Part shown: piece after piece, positions 34,010 to 44,084 of the stretch
Numbering within the stretch: position 1 is the stretch's first letter
Layout: each line of letters starts with the position of its first letter
Assembly: GCF_022458865.1 (NCBI RefSeq)
Contig: NZ_JAJNMU010000012.1
Location: 240,234-304,233 of the forward strand
Direction of reading: 5' to 3'
Origin: Paenibacillus periandrae
GTDB lineage: Bacteria > Bacillota > Bacilli > Paenibacillales > NBRC-103111
DNA length: 64,000 nt
Translations under genes and position numbers: made by a program
Notes under the pieces: model-generated
The model's input: the letters and a program-made list of their open reading frames with translations, nothing else
The model's database searches: none
Told to the model about the DNA's origin: nothing

Positions 34010-34864
34010 TTATTGATTACGTATTAGCTTAGCATCTAACCAAGGACGTACAATGGGCAGGACGTTGGCCGCTTGCATAGCTTGGGTGTGATCAAGCCCA
34101 TCAACAATATGAACATCCCAGCCGAGAGCTTCGATTTCGCTCCGTTTGTTAATGAGTGGTCCAACGATGTCCACCTGTACGTCGCCCCAACGTTTGCCAT
34201 AATCGATTTTGTCGGCAGCTCCTGCAAAGCAACAGCGAGGACACGTTAGTTGTGCTTGAGCTGCTCTATCGTTAAAATTTTGCAGCTCCTGATAGAGGGT
34301 GACGAACTGCTTGGTCTGAGCTTCATTCATCGTTACTTCAACATTTGACCAATCAAATTCATCCGAAGTTTGTTGGGAATAATTAGAGGGCTCTTGAGCT
34401 GAAATAGACCTTTCATGAGTGGCCATAGTAACTCTTAACATCTCTTGATATGGACCGTCAATAGGAGGAAAACCGCCCATAATGAGTGCAGTCAGTCGAT
34501 CCGTTCGAAGGGCTAGCTGCATTCCGCTAAGAGCAAGCCATGAATAACCGTAATAAGCAAAACTCTCAGCTTCGACCGAATCTGCTATGGCGAGAAGATC
34601 GCGTGTGATATTGGTCGGTGTTAATGTATGGGGTTTAGGTATTTTGAGGACATGACCTTCATAGTCGAAAGCAATTACACGATATTGATCACTAAGACCG
34701 TCTATAAGTGACCGGCCCAGAGCAGGATCGACTCCCCATTTTCGCATTTCCTCGGCTTTTGCTCCTTCAGCTGGCTGGGGATTTACCGGAAGCAATAAGC
34801 TTGGACCCTTTCCGTGAACCTCCACGTCGATCCTATGTCCATCATGTAGTTTTGCTTTAAGCAT
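34010..34864 (-). CDS. Alpha/beta hydrolase
   Basis: 284 residues. The order of strands (GPSLLLPVNPQP, YRVIAFDYEGH, AYYGYSWLALSG) and a C-terminal DGLDHTQAM His place it in the alpha/beta hydrolase fold. The nucleophile elbow is GYSWL rather than G-x-S-x-G, so its activity may differ from typical esterases. The start at 34864 (GGAGGG upstream) lies inside the end of the padR gene, an eight-base overlap, so the two are coupled. Confidence 0.8.
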   Translation of the reverse strand: MLKAKLHDGHRIDVEVHGKGPSLLLPVNPQPAEGAKAEEMRKWGVDPALGRSLIDGLSDQYRVIAFDYEGHVLKIPKPHTLTPTNITRDLLAIADSVEAESFAYYGYSWLALSGMQLALRTDRLTALIMGGFPPIDGPYQEMLRVTMATHERSISAQEPSNYSQQTSDEFDWSNVEVTMNEAQTKQFVTLYQELQNFNDRAAQAQLTCPRCCFAGAADKIDYGKRWGDVQVDIVGPLINKRSEIEALGWDVHIVDGLDHTQAMQAANVLPIVRPWLDAKLIRNQ

Positions 34865-35435
34865 GTTGATTTCCCTCCATTTCAGATTCATTTTTAAAAA
34901 GATAATTTCCTGCTTTGAGAGAATGCTTGAGCTTTTGAGTGGCTGTCATCGCATATTCAAAGTATCCAATCCACATGCCCACAAGCTCAGGATGCTTGGA
35001 AGGATCGGACGGAATGGGCTCCGTGGGTAAGGTTTTCAAGAACGTATCTATTTCTTTGAGTGAGTCGAGACGTTCCTCCAAGAGCGCAATCACATGTTGA
35101 CGAGGAAGCATTTCCATAAACGCGATCCCTGCAGCCAATAACTGAAAATCGTTGCTCTTGAGTGCTGCTTCCAGTAATGATATAAATTCAGTCTTACCTT
35201 GCTCCGTTAGTGTATATTCCGTACGGGCTGGTCCCAGCTTAACACTATCCCCTGAAGCTTCGGCTTGTATCATTTCCTGTGCCTCAAGTTTTTCTAAAGC
35301 GTGGTAAATAGAGCCAGGTTTTACACTTGTCCATGTTTCGGCCCGCCATGAAGTAATTTCTCTGTAAACACCATAACCATGAGTGATTCCTTGACGCAAA
35401 ATGGTTCCTAAAACAAGCAATCTTACGGATGACAT
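34857..35435 (-). CDS. PadR-family transcriptional regulator
   Basis: 192 residues. The winged-helix N-terminus (LLVLGTILRQGITHGYGVYR, TSVKPGSIYHALEKLEAQEM, a YTLTEQGK wing) is followed by a helical dimerisation region, the PadR arrangement with a Vir_act_alpha_C-like tail. It probably represses its own operon including the overlapping hydrolase. The inducer is unknown. Confidence 0.9.
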   Translation of the reverse strand: MSSVRLLVLGTILRQGITHGYGVYREITSWRAETWTSVKPGSIYHALEKLEAQEMIQAEASGDSVKLGPARTEYTLTEQGKTEFISLLEAALKSNDFQLLAAGIAFMEMLPRQHVIALLEERLDSLKEIDTFLKTLPTEPIPSDPSKHPELVGMWIGYFEYAMTATQKLKHSLKAGNYLFKNESEMEGNQHA

Positions 35436-35623
35436 CGTAGGCTAACTCCTTCCTCAAAATGGAACTTGGAACTTCATTGTAATGGATTTAAATTTATCTA
35501 GTCAAGTTTGAATAGTGGTCTTTTCAAGACGAAAAGAGCCCGCACGAAGGAATCAGAGTTCACAGGCACGAATAAGTTAGTTAGGTGTGAGACTAATGAA
35601 CGAGGCTGGAGGGGGCATTCACA

Positions 35624-36409
35624 ATGACGGAGTTGAATGAATTATTTCGTAAAAGAATTGGCATTCCAGATCATACAAAACTGACATTTGACATATTGGA
35701 CTACATTCTTGAAAAAACAGCAGCAGCTATTCCTTTCGAAAATTTAAATATCATTTCAAATACAACAAAAGCTATAACCAGAGAAAATCTGATTAACAAA
35801 ATTCTCATGAAAAATGAAGGGGGATTATGTTATCATTTGAATCCTCTGCTTTATTTTTTCTTGGTAGAGAATGGGTTTCAGGCCGTGTTAGTTCGCGCAG
35901 AAGTGTACAATCAGACAACGAATGACTGGTCCAGACTTGGAAGAACTCATGTAGCTATTCTGTTACAACATGAAGGTCAAACCTATCTGGTTGATACTGG
36001 ATTTGGTGGAAACCTGCCACTGCGACCTCTGCCGCTAAATGGAGAAACGATTTCCTCTATGAATGGAGAATTTCGGGTCAAACCAGTGGAAAGTGAATAT
36101 GGGGGCTATATATTTGAATATAAACTAAAATATAAGGATACCGAGTGGAAAACAGGCTATGCGTTTGATACCAAACGAATTGTAGAGGATTTATCTGAAT
36201 TGAATGAAGTACAAGGAATTATCCTGGAGCATAAAGACTCGCGTTTTAACAAAATCTCACTGATTACCCAGCTTACAAGTGATGGAAATGTAACGTTAAC
36301 GGATACTTCTTTTACACAATGGATTGATGGAAATTGTACAAAAGAACAGATTGATCGCGATACATTCAAAGAGCTTGCTAAGCTGCATTTTGGATTTCAT
36401 GATTTATGA
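35624..36409 (+). CDS. Arylamine N-acetyltransferase
   Basis: 261 residues with the full catalytic triad C69 (GGLCYHLN), H109 (GRTHVAI) and D124 (LVDTGFGG). It transfers acetyl from acetyl-CoA to arylamines and hydrazines. The RxPFENL-like N-terminal segment (IPFENLN) is also conserved. GAGGGGG precedes the start. It is a single gene in the cytoplasm. B. subtilis NAT homologs detoxify aromatic amines; the physiological substrate here is unknown. Confidence 0.92.
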   Translation: MTELNELFRKRIGIPDHTKLTFDILDYILEKTAAAIPFENLNIISNTTKAITRENLINKILMKNEGGLCYHLNPLLYFFLVENGFQAVLVRAEVYNQTTNDWSRLGRTHVAILLQHEGQTYLVDTGFGGNLPLRPLPLNGETISSMNGEFRVKPVESEYGGYIFEYKLKYKDTEWKTGYAFDTKRIVEDLSELNEVQGIILEHKDSRFNKISLITQLTSDGNVTLTDTSFTQWIDGNCTKEQIDRDTFKELAKLHFGFHDL

Positions 36410-36604
36410 GCTGCTGTTAGGGTCAAATAACAGTGGTTGTCCACAAATGGTTCACCCTTTGACGAGGGTTGGGCTGTTTTTGTGTTTATCTCGATGTACC
36501 TTTCGGACGATATATTGACAATTTGACTAAACTGTCTTATGGTGATGTGCAATACTGATGTTCCACTACGATTTGAATGAAGCTAAAATAACCTTATAGA
36601 AAGA

Positions 36605-37267
36605 ATGTTTAAGATGAAAATTGAATTTGAAAACCATAGTATTGATTTTAATGTACAGTATGGACATACAAAAAAGATATCGATTCGGATCGATTCTGCT
36701 GGTTTCATAACGGTCAAGGCTCCCAATCATACAAGCAAAGAAACAATTATTGGTGTTGTCGAACATCATGCCAAGTGGATACTGGACAAAAAATCCAGCA
36801 TTGCTGAAGCACGACAAGTCCCTAAACAAAGAGAATATCTAGGAGAAGGAAAGTTTCTGTATCTGGGAAAAGAATATTTCCTTCATGAATTAATAGAGAC
36901 TGGCGATTTGAATGAAGAGCAGCTCAAAAAAAGTCTCAAGAAGTTTTATTTTTCCAGCTGTGAAAAGATCGTGAGAGAACGTATAGTTAGCTATCAAAAC
37001 CAGCTGAGGGTAAAACCTAAAACCATCGAGATCGTAGAGTCCAAAACCAAGTGGGGCAGCTGCAGCTCGGATAAAAAAGTGACCTTTAATTATCGATTGG
37101 CCATGGCTCCAATTGAAGTTATCGATTATGTAATCATTCATGAATTGTGTCATTTGATCCATATGAATCATGACAGATCATTTTGGAGACGTGTTGGAAG
37201 CATCATGCCGGATTATAAAGAAAAACAGGAGTTTCTGGCCAGATATGGGGGGTTTATGACATGTTAA
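36605..37267 (+). CDS. YgjP-like (DUF45) M48-family metallopeptidase
   Basis: 220 residues. The zinc motif HELCH with downstream H-x-x-x-F-W (MNHDRSFWRRV) and the KWGSCSS segment are the marks of the YgjP/WLM group. An ATG at 36614 (MKIEFE) is an alternative start; neither has a strong ribosome binding site. It is cytoplasmic. Homologs often accompany restriction or DNA-repair genes, but no such partner is next to it here. Confidence 0.88.
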   Translation: MFKMKIEFENHSIDFNVQYGHTKKISIRIDSAGFITVKAPNHTSKETIIGVVEHHAKWILDKKSSIAEARQVPKQREYLGEGKFLYLGKEYFLHELIETGDLNEEQLKKSLKKFYFSSCEKIVRERIVSYQNQLRVKPKTIEIVESKTKWGSCSSDKKVTFNYRLAMAPIEVIDYVIIHELCHLIHMNHDRSFWRRVGSIMPDYKEKQEFLARYGGFMTC

Positions 37268-37379
37268 AATTGACCCGTACAGCTTGAAACATATGAAAGA
37301 GCAAGGCACCACGCTGTAAAGAAGTCAGCATTTGTGCTATATTGGAATCAACTGGAAGGATGGGCAAGGAGGTAGACAG

Positions 37380-38048
37380 ATGCTGAGCAAAATAGTGTTG
37401 TTCGTTGCACTCACGTGGCTGACCGGGAGTCCGATTATAGCCATTATCGTATTGCTAATTATTTTTTATGTACTGGAGCGACGTTTTATCGGATTATCAC
37501 CAAGTATCCTCAAACCGATAAAACGGGCAAGAAAGCTTTCCAGGCTGCGTCAGGAGCTGCGGCTTAGCCCCCATCAAACCTCTGCGAAGCTAGATGTGGC
37601 ACGAATATTTATCGAGCAGCGGAAATATTCGCAGGCGCATGAGTTACTGCTGCAGATCACTGAGGTGATGACGGAATCCGCTGAGGTTCGAGCAGAGCTC
37701 GGGATTTGTGAATTAAAGCTCGGGCATTTGCAGGAGGGTGAGCAAAGCATGCTGCTAGCACTGGAAATGAATCCGCGCGTTAAGTATGGGGAGCCTTATC
37801 TGCGATTGGCTGAAGCGTGGGCCGACAAGGACGCACATAAAGCAATCGCCTACTTGCAGCAGTTTCAGAGCATGAACTCTTCCTCATGCGAGGCTTATTA
37901 TAGGTTGGGGCAGCTGTACAGCCAGCTTGGCCGCAAAGTGGAGGCGCGTGAGGCTTACCGGGCAACGGTTGAGCTGTACCGCGGGCTTCCAAGGTATCGA
38001 CGCCGCTTCGAACGCCGCTGGGTTGTGCTGGCAAAGCTAAAAGGATAG
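37380..38048 (+). CDS. Membrane-anchored TPR protein
   Basis: 222 residues. One N-terminal membrane helix (IIAIIVLLIIFYVLERRFIG) is followed by three or four tetratricopeptide repeats (ARIFIEQRKYSQAHELL, AELGICELKLGHLQEGEQ, YRLGQLYSQLGRKVEAREAY). Its C-terminus is very basic. Start 37380 follows AAGGAGG; earlier in-frame codons are not needed. It is likely a scaffold at the membrane; no partner is evident. Confidence 0.8.
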   Translation: MLSKIVLFVALTWLTGSPIIAIIVLLIIFYVLERRFIGLSPSILKPIKRARKLSRLRQELRLSPHQTSAKLDVARIFIEQRKYSQAHELLLQITEVMTESAEVRAELGICELKLGHLQEGEQSMLLALEMNPRVKYGEPYLRLAEAWADKDAHKAIAYLQQFQSMNSSSCEAYYRLGQLYSQLGRKVEAREAYRATVELYRGLPRYRRRFERRWVVLAKLKG

Positions 38049-38085
38049 CCGGGTCATGAAATGGAGTATTTTGCATATATGAGTT

Positions 38086-38127
38086 GAGGCTGGGAATGAG
38101 CTTGAATGCATTCTCAGCTTCTTTGCG
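38086..38127 (+). terminator. Terminator-like hairpin after the TPR gene
   Basis: 13-base arms (38086-38098 and 38109-38121) pair fully if two G-U pairs are allowed; followed by TTT. The next 200 bases before the LuxR gene hold no supported gene. Confidence 0.6.
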
Positions 38128-38327
38128 TTCAAAATTAAGGAAATAACCTCCAATTACTACCTTTCTACTACTATAGTATACTACCACCCTCTGGGCTCGG
38201 ATGATAAATTAGAGAAGTTCTAGAATGACGTCTCTACAGAACATAAGATGAAGCCCCAAATTTATTAAAAGGTTAGATGGAGTACTGCTGCAGCGGCATT
38301 TAGAGGAAGAAGGGTGCGGACGGAGGC

Positions 38328-40397
38328 ATGTCGAAGGGAAATGACAATACAAGGGACGTTGGGGAACGATTCGTTGACGAAATTGAACAAATAGAACAGC
38401 ATTTTATGGTGGGCCGAGAGAAGGAGGTCCAATTCTTCCGCGAGCAGCTTTCCAAGATGAAGTATAAAGGAAGTATTCTCAATATTTATGGTACAGGTGG
38501 CGTAGGCAAAAGTTACCTCCTCGACGAATTTCGCCGTATTGCCCATCAAGCGCAGATGCGGTTTCTGCTGCTTGACAGCATGGATTTTCCGCATAACCCA
38601 CAAGACTTCTGTCTTCATCTGCTGCGCCTGCTTCGCTGCAACATATCTAAGGAGGAGCACTCGGATCAACGAAACCATTTGCTAGTGCAGTGTCAGGAAG
38701 CTTTTCAACGCGAGGTGGAAATGGGGGGAGTTATCCTTGCACTGGATACGTTCGAGGAGCTGGGAGAACTCGAATATTGGTTCCGCGATGAGTTCCTCAC
38801 ACAGCTTCATTCCAAGGTGCTCGTTATTATATCTGGACGCTATCCGATACAAGGCGCGTGGCTATCCTCTCCTGCTTGGCGCCAGCTGATCTACCCTATG
38901 CCGATTGGGGATCTGGATTATTATTCGGTAAAGGAGTATTTGAACCGTTCCGGATTTCAGGTGGAGGCTGATATCCAGCGGATATGGAATAAGACCAAGG
39001 GGCATCCGTTGACTCTATCCCTGCTTATGTACACAACAATGTCCGATACTCTGCAGCCAATGGCGATAGAGGAAGATAACGGTGTGTTCGCTCAAGTGGT
39101 GCATACCTGGTTGAAGGAGCTTCCGGATCCACAGCTTCGCGAACTGGTAGAGGCGGCGGCGGTATTGCGACACTTCAATCAGGAGCTTCTCTCCTGTGCA
39201 ATGGGAAGGCCGATTCCGACGGAGGAATTCCTTAAGCTGGTTAGACTTTCCTTCGTCCGCCGGGTAGATCGAGGCTGGCTGCTTCATGACCTTATGCGAG
39301 ATGCGATCACTCACGAGCTTCAGTTACGCACACCTGAAAAATACGGGGAGATTCGGAAGCGCTGCAACCTGTATTATTATGATCTGATCAAGGAATCCGT
39401 ACATAAGAGATCCGTCGCTTGGGAAACGGCTGAGTGGTTCTATTATATTGGTGATCCGGCGATTCTGGCCTTTTTTTATCAGAATTCGGGCACATACCGG
39501 TGGGAACCGCTAAGCAGCTCCAACTGGTCTGAGGCCGAGCGTTATATCGAGAACAGACGATTATCAGCCAAAGAAGCAAGGATTGCGTATACCAATCCAG
39601 AAACGTTAGAGCGTTATGAGTACGTGATATCTGAGGAAGAAAATTTATATACCTTGAAGCATATCCATCTACAGGAGCTGTATGAGCTGGATTTGAGCAT
39701 CGTCAAGCTGATACGGGACAAGCAAGGAGGTTTGTCTGGTCTCTCGGTAATCATTCCAATTAACATACATACGTTGGATTATCTGCTTACCCGGCCGTTA
39801 TCTTCGTCTTATTTTGTAAGCTTGCCGGAGCCAAGACTGAAGGAAATGATGGTACCGAGAGAAACGAATGCAGGGTATTTCGTAAAGACGATCGATATTC
39901 CCGACTTCGCCGACCAATCGTTGCGTGCAGCTGCCGGTTTAACATTCATCACTCATATTATTTCTGCGGGATTCCTGATCGCGGCGCCTCCAGCCAATCC
40001 GTTCTTTGGAGAGATCCACCTCGGTCTTGGCTGTCAGGTCGCCAAGCATGCGGTGCATTACGATTATGACGGCCTTACGCCTACACCTTACTATGTCATT
40101 GATACAAGAGGTAATAAATTGCAAAGCTATTTGAACAAAATGCTGGCAGGCTTCGATATGTTGGACGAACGAAGAGAAGACGCGCAGGAGGAGCTTTCCT
40201 CACTGACTCCCCGAGAGATCGAGGTCGTGGAGCTAACCATTCAAGGTCTCACGAATAACGAAATTGCCGGAAAGCTTTATCTCAGCGAGGTGACGGTGAA
40301 GAAGCATTTGTCCAATGTTTTCAGAAAGCTGAACATTAAAAACAGAAGCCAGCTGGCTTTTCTGATAGGGAAGCATAATTCTTTTCCAAACTCATAA
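38328..40397 (+). CDS. STAND-type ATPase LuxR-family regulator
   Basis: 689 residues. A P-loop (NIYGTGGVGKSYLL, about 50-63) and Walker B (VILALDTFEELGE) form a STAND/AAA NTPase; winged-helix and linker regions follow, and the last 65 residues are a GerE HTH (LTPREIEVVELTIQGLTNNE, LSEVTVKKHLSNVFRKL). This is the MalT-like one-component layout, in which a ligand triggers ATP-dependent multimerisation. It sits just upstream of the pectin-type locus and may control it (inference). The central region lacks clear TPRs. Confidence 0.85.
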   Translation: MSKGNDNTRDVGERFVDEIEQIEQHFMVGREKEVQFFREQLSKMKYKGSILNIYGTGGVGKSYLLDEFRRIAHQAQMRFLLLDSMDFPHNPQDFCLHLLRLLRCNISKEEHSDQRNHLLVQCQEAFQREVEMGGVILALDTFEELGELEYWFRDEFLTQLHSKVLVIISGRYPIQGAWLSSPAWRQLIYPMPIGDLDYYSVKEYLNRSGFQVEADIQRIWNKTKGHPLTLSLLMYTTMSDTLQPMAIEEDNGVFAQVVHTWLKELPDPQLRELVEAAAVLRHFNQELLSCAMGRPIPTEEFLKLVRLSFVRRVDRGWLLHDLMRDAITHELQLRTPEKYGEIRKRCNLYYYDLIKESVHKRSVAWETAEWFYYIGDPAILAFFYQNSGTYRWEPLSSSNWSEAERYIENRRLSAKEARIAYTNPETLERYEYVISEEENLYTLKHIHLQELYELDLSIVKLIRDKQGGLSGLSVIIPINIHTLDYLLTRPLSSSYFVSLPEPRLKEMMVPRETNAGYFVKTIDIPDFADQSLRAAAGLTFITHIISAGFLIAAPPANPFFGEIHLGLGCQVAKHAVHYDYDGLTPTPYYVIDTRGNKLQSYLNKMLAGFDMLDERREDAQEELSSLTPREIEVVELTIQGLTNNEIAGKLYLSEVTVKKHLSNVFRKLNIKNRSQLAFLIGKHNSFPNS

Positions 40398-40442
40398 TTC
40401 TTGTTATTGAAGATAATTCTCCAATACATCATATTAATACCA

Positions 40443-40503
40443 GAATAACCCCTTAATATCAGCTAATGAGCATAAGCTCATGAAATGATTATAGGGGTTA
40501 TTC
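40443..40503 (+). other. Two-tier inverted repeat upstream of the oligogalacturonide operon
   Basis: Outer perfect arms GAATAACCCCT (40443-40453) and AGGGGTTATTC (40493-40503) enclose a smaller TGAGC/GCTCA hairpin (40467-40480). There is no T-run. It may end the LuxR transcript or regulate the operon that starts 100 bases later. Confidence 0.55.
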
Positions 40504-40603
40504 CAGTTGTATGGGCCGTTACCCACACATTGTCGGCTGAAGATTATAGACTGAACAACGTGCGGCGCTCTATGATGCTTAAGTAAACAACGATGGAGAG
40601 GAG

Positions 40604-41557
40604 GTGAAAGCTATCAAACGCAGCTTAGGAGCGGTACCGGTTAAAGATGCGACCACAAGCTTTAAAAGAGCTATCCGAAAAGATATTTGGCTGTATGGTA
40701 TGATGCTGCCGGGACTGATCTATTATCTGTTATTTAAGTATTTGCCGATGTGGGATATGCTGATTGCCTTCAAGGATTATCAGCCGGCACTTGGCTTTTG
40801 GGGCAGCAGATGGGTAGGCATGGAGCATTTCGAACGTTTTTTTTCGGAGCCGATCTTTTGGCAGCTGTTTCGGAATACAGCGATACTGGCGGTATACAAC
40901 ATCGTGTTATTTTTCCCGTTACCGATTATTGTTGCCCTGATGCTGAATGAATTGCGGATTCAATGGTTCAAAAGAACCGTCCAGACCTTCATTTATATTC
41001 CCCACTTTTTCTCGATTGTTGTTGTTGTAGGGATCACTTATGTGATGTTTACGACCGAAGGAGGGATCGTTAATGAGGGCGTGGCAGCAATGGGCGCCGA
41101 TAAGCTCAATTTTCTTACAGGACCCGAGTGGTTTCGGCCGATGGTGACACTGCAGGTCATATGGAAAGAAACAGGATATGGCACGATCATTTTTTTGGCA
41201 GCGCTTGCAGGTGTGGACCCGACCTTATATGAAGCATCCAAAATTGATGGGGCGAGCCGCTGGCACCAGCTTTGGTACATTACGATGCCGGCTATCAAAA
41301 GCACCATAGTCATTCTCCTCATTCTTCGTCTGGGTAATTTTCTCGATACCGGCTTTGAGCAAATGCTGCTCATGATCAACGCGCTGAATAGAGAGGTTGG
41401 TGAGGTCTTTGATACTTACGTCTATACGAACGGGATTACACAGGGGCAATTCAGCTATTCGACTACCGTAGGCTTGTTTAAATCGGTCGTTGGTTTGATT
41501 CTGGTCGTCGCGGCTAACCATATTTCCCGAAAATTAGGGGAAGAAGGTGTATATTAA
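40604..41557 (+). CDS. Sugar ABC transporter permease (LplB-like)
   Basis: 317 residues with six membrane helices and the EAA loop (YEASKIDGASRWHQLWYITMPAI). KYLPMWDMLIAFKDYQP near the first helix is characteristic of the LplB/YtcQ-associated group used for plant oligosaccharides. The start is GTG at 40604 with GGAG five bases upstream; a strong AGGAGGTGA overlaps it. It is the first gene of the locus, and the next four genes are closely spaced. Confidence 0.9.
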   Translation: MKAIKRSLGAVPVKDATTSFKRAIRKDIWLYGMMLPGLIYYLLFKYLPMWDMLIAFKDYQPALGFWGSRWVGMEHFERFFSEPIFWQLFRNTAILAVYNIVLFFPLPIIVALMLNELRIQWFKRTVQTFIYIPHFFSIVVVVGITYVMFTTEGGIVNEGVAAMGADKLNFLTGPEWFRPMVTLQVIWKETGYGTIIFLAALAGVDPTLYEASKIDGASRWHQLWYITMPAIKSTIVILLILRLGNFLDTGFEQMLLMINALNREVGEVFDTYVYTNGITQGQFSYSTTVGLFKSVVGLILVVAANHISRKLGEEGVY

Positions 41558-41593
41558 AGGTAAAGGATTCATTAGGGAAGGGGGTGCCCGAGT

Positions 41594-42469
41594 TTGCACA
41601 AACGTTCTGTAGCAGGCACGATTTTTGATATCGGGAACATTACAGTTCTTGCTGTAATAGCTTTATTAACCTTATTTCCGTTTCTACATATCGTGGCCGG
41701 TTCACTTGCTTCGGCGAAGGAGGTGCTGGCTAGTAAATTCATATTATTTCCCAAGGAATTTTCGCTGGAGGCGTACCGGTTTATTTTTTCCGAGAATACG
41801 CTGCTGCGCAGTTTGCTGATCACGATTTATATTACCGTTGTCGGGACCTTGATCAATATGGCGATGACCTTGTTGATGGCCTATCCGTTGTCCCGCAATG
41901 TCAAGGGTAAGCGAACGATTATGCTGCTGGTTGTGTTCACGCTTCTGTTCAGCGGAGGGATCATTCCAAGCTTCCTGGTCGTTAAATCGTTAGGGCTGTT
42001 GAATACGTACGGGTCCTTATGGCTTCCCGGGGCAATCAATTCATTTTACATGATCATTTTGATCAATTTTTTCAAACAATTGCCTGTGGAATTTGAGGAA
42101 TCGGCAAAAATGGACGGCTGCAACGATCCCTTGCTTCTGTGGAAAATTGTCATTCCGCTCTCACTGCCAGCGATGGCCACCTTTTCCCTGTTTTATTCGG
42201 TATCGCATTGGAACACGTTTTTCAGTGCCTTGCTCTACATCAACGATTCGCATAAATGGCCGATTCAAATTTTGCTGCGACAAATTGTCATTATGTCTTC
42301 AGGAGGCATTGGAGATGCGAGCTTTGCGGCAGAAGCCTCATATGTTGTGCCGCCGCAAACGGTAAAAATGGCTGTTATCGTAGTTGCTACGCTGCCGATT
42401 ATTATGATTTATCCGTTCCTGCAAAAACATTTTGCCAAGGGCGTGCTGTTAGGTTCAATTAAAGGATAA
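41594..42469 (+). CDS. Sugar ABC transporter permease (LplC/YtcP-like)
   Basis: 291 residues with six helices, EAA loop (FEESAKMDGCNDPLLLWKIV) and the C-terminal LQKHFAKGVLLGSIKG ending typical of the group. The start is TTG after a GGGGGTG site. It pairs with the preceding permease. Neither this locus nor the one at 17-21 kb carries an ATPase gene. Confidence 0.9.
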   Translation: MHKRSVAGTIFDIGNITVLAVIALLTLFPFLHIVAGSLASAKEVLASKFILFPKEFSLEAYRFIFSENTLLRSLLITIYITVVGTLINMAMTLLMAYPLSRNVKGKRTIMLLVVFTLLFSGGIIPSFLVVKSLGLLNTYGSLWLPGAINSFYMIILINFFKQLPVEFEESAKMDGCNDPLLLWKIVIPLSLPAMATFSLFYSVSHWNTFFSALLYINDSHKWPIQILLRQIVIMSSGGIGDASFAAEASYVVPPQTVKMAVIVVATLPIIMIYPFLQKHFAKGVLLGSIKG

Positions 42470-42489
42470 TATGGAGAGGGAGAACTGCG

Positions 42490-44046
42490 ATGAAAAAACG
42501 AGCTTATCATACAGCTATATGTACATTGGTCACCTTGTCGGTGCTGACTGTCGGCTGCAGTGGAGATAAGGGGCAACAACAGGGAGAAGCGCTAGCCGCC
42601 GCCAGCACGATAACAACACCCAAGACGCCTGATGTGAAGCAGCCGCCGCTCAAGCTGAGTATTATGGCCACTTATTACACCCCTCAGCCGCCAAGCAACC
42701 AGAATGACATTTGGAAGAAGCTGCAGGAGATCACGGATACACAAATCGAAATGACATGGGTGCCGCGTTCTGCCTATGACGATAAGGTCAGTGTCTCGAT
42801 TGCCTCCAATGATTTGCCCAAGGTGATGCTGGCGTTGAATTCTTCGGCCCCGCCCTTGGTGAATGCGATTAAATCTGGATTATTCTGGGAAATTGGTCCT
42901 TATTTGAAGGATTACAAAAACTTGAGCGCCCTGAGCAAGCTGCAGTTCGAGAGTACCAAAATACAAGGGAAAACGTACAGCTTATACCGTTCCAGGCCTC
43001 TTGCCCGATTTGGCGTCACCTACCGCAAGGATTGGTTGGATAATCTGAATTTGAAGGAACCCAAAACGCCTGAGGATATGTACAACGTCATGAAAGCGTT
43101 TGCCAAAAATGATCCGGACAAGAATGGCAAGGATGACACTTATGGAGTTCTTGCTTTTAAAGATGGTCAGGGTTACTTGATCCCGCATATCGCTTCATGG
43201 TTTGGAGCTCCGAACGGATGGAAGGAAGAAAATGGACAGTTCACGCCGGATTTCATGACAAATGAATATCTCGAAGCTCTTAAATACATCAGAAGGCTGT
43301 ATGATGAGAAGCTGTTGAACCAGGACTTTGTCGTGACAGAAGAACAACAAATGAACACGATGTTCAATCAAGGCAAGGCTGGCATTAATCTGGGCCTGTT
43401 TGATGATGTCGGTAAACAGCAGATGGAGGTTGCCAAGCTGAATCCGAATGCGAAGATAGCTATTCTCGATACGATAACCGGGACCAAAGGTCAGCGGGTT
43501 TGGGCACAGCCAGGCTATACCGGGGTGTTCCTGTTCCCGAAATCCTCGATCAAGACAGAAGAGGAATTGAAACGGATTCTGGCGTTTTTTGACAGGCTGC
43601 AGGAGCAGGATGCCGTGAACATGCTGACCTGGGGACTTGAAGGCAAACAATACAAGCTGACGAACGGTCAAGTTGAGAAAATCGGCGGAGATGAGGCCTT
43701 CGATAAGGATACGCTTGGTCTCGGTGAGCTTCGCATTGACGACGGCTCGAAGGAGCTCGTTGCAACAGGCGAGAATCCATTGACAACAAAAGGGAAACAG
43801 CTTATCAAGGATAATGTAAAGATTGCTGTTGTTAATCCGGCGCTGCCCTTATATTTCGAATCCCCAACCTGGAGCCAAAAAAGCAATGAATTAAGAAAAA
43901 TAGCTTCCGATGGCGCTGTCAAGTTTATTATGAACAAAATTGATGAAAACGAATGGAAAAAGGTTCAGGAGGACTGGAAAAAGGCGGGCGGGGATAAAGT
44001 GTTGACCGAATTCGCCGAGAGCTTTGCCAAAAGTAAAACCAAATAG
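42490..44046 (+). CDS. Extracellular sugar-binding lipoprotein (LplA-like)
   Basis: 518 residues, lipoprotein signal ending TVGC (Cys23). The long family 1 binding-protein fold includes KDWLDNLNLKEPKTPEDMYN and DPDKNGKDDTYG, an EF-like calcium loop common in this group. It should deliver oligogalacturonides or similar pectin fragments to the two permeases (inference from the lyases downstream). GGAGAGGGAG precedes the start. Confidence 0.9.
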   Translation: MKKRAYHTAICTLVTLSVLTVGCSGDKGQQQGEALAAASTITTPKTPDVKQPPLKLSIMATYYTPQPPSNQNDIWKKLQEITDTQIEMTWVPRSAYDDKVSVSIASNDLPKVMLALNSSAPPLVNAIKSGLFWEIGPYLKDYKNLSALSKLQFESTKIQGKTYSLYRSRPLARFGVTYRKDWLDNLNLKEPKTPEDMYNVMKAFAKNDPDKNGKDDTYGVLAFKDGQGYLIPHIASWFGAPNGWKEENGQFTPDFMTNEYLEALKYIRRLYDEKLLNQDFVVTEEQQMNTMFNQGKAGINLGLFDDVGKQQMEVAKLNPNAKIAILDTITGTKGQRVWAQPGYTGVFLFPKSSIKTEEELKRILAFFDRLQEQDAVNMLTWGLEGKQYKLTNGQVEKIGGDEAFDKDTLGLGELRIDDGSKELVATGENPLTTKGKQLIKDNVKIAVVNPALPLYFESPTWSQKSNELRKIASDGAVKFIMNKIDENEWKKVQEDWKKAGGDKVLTEFAESFAKSKTK

Positions 44047-44084
44047 CGTGCAAACTAGTAAAAGAGCGATAGGAGTGTTCAGTT

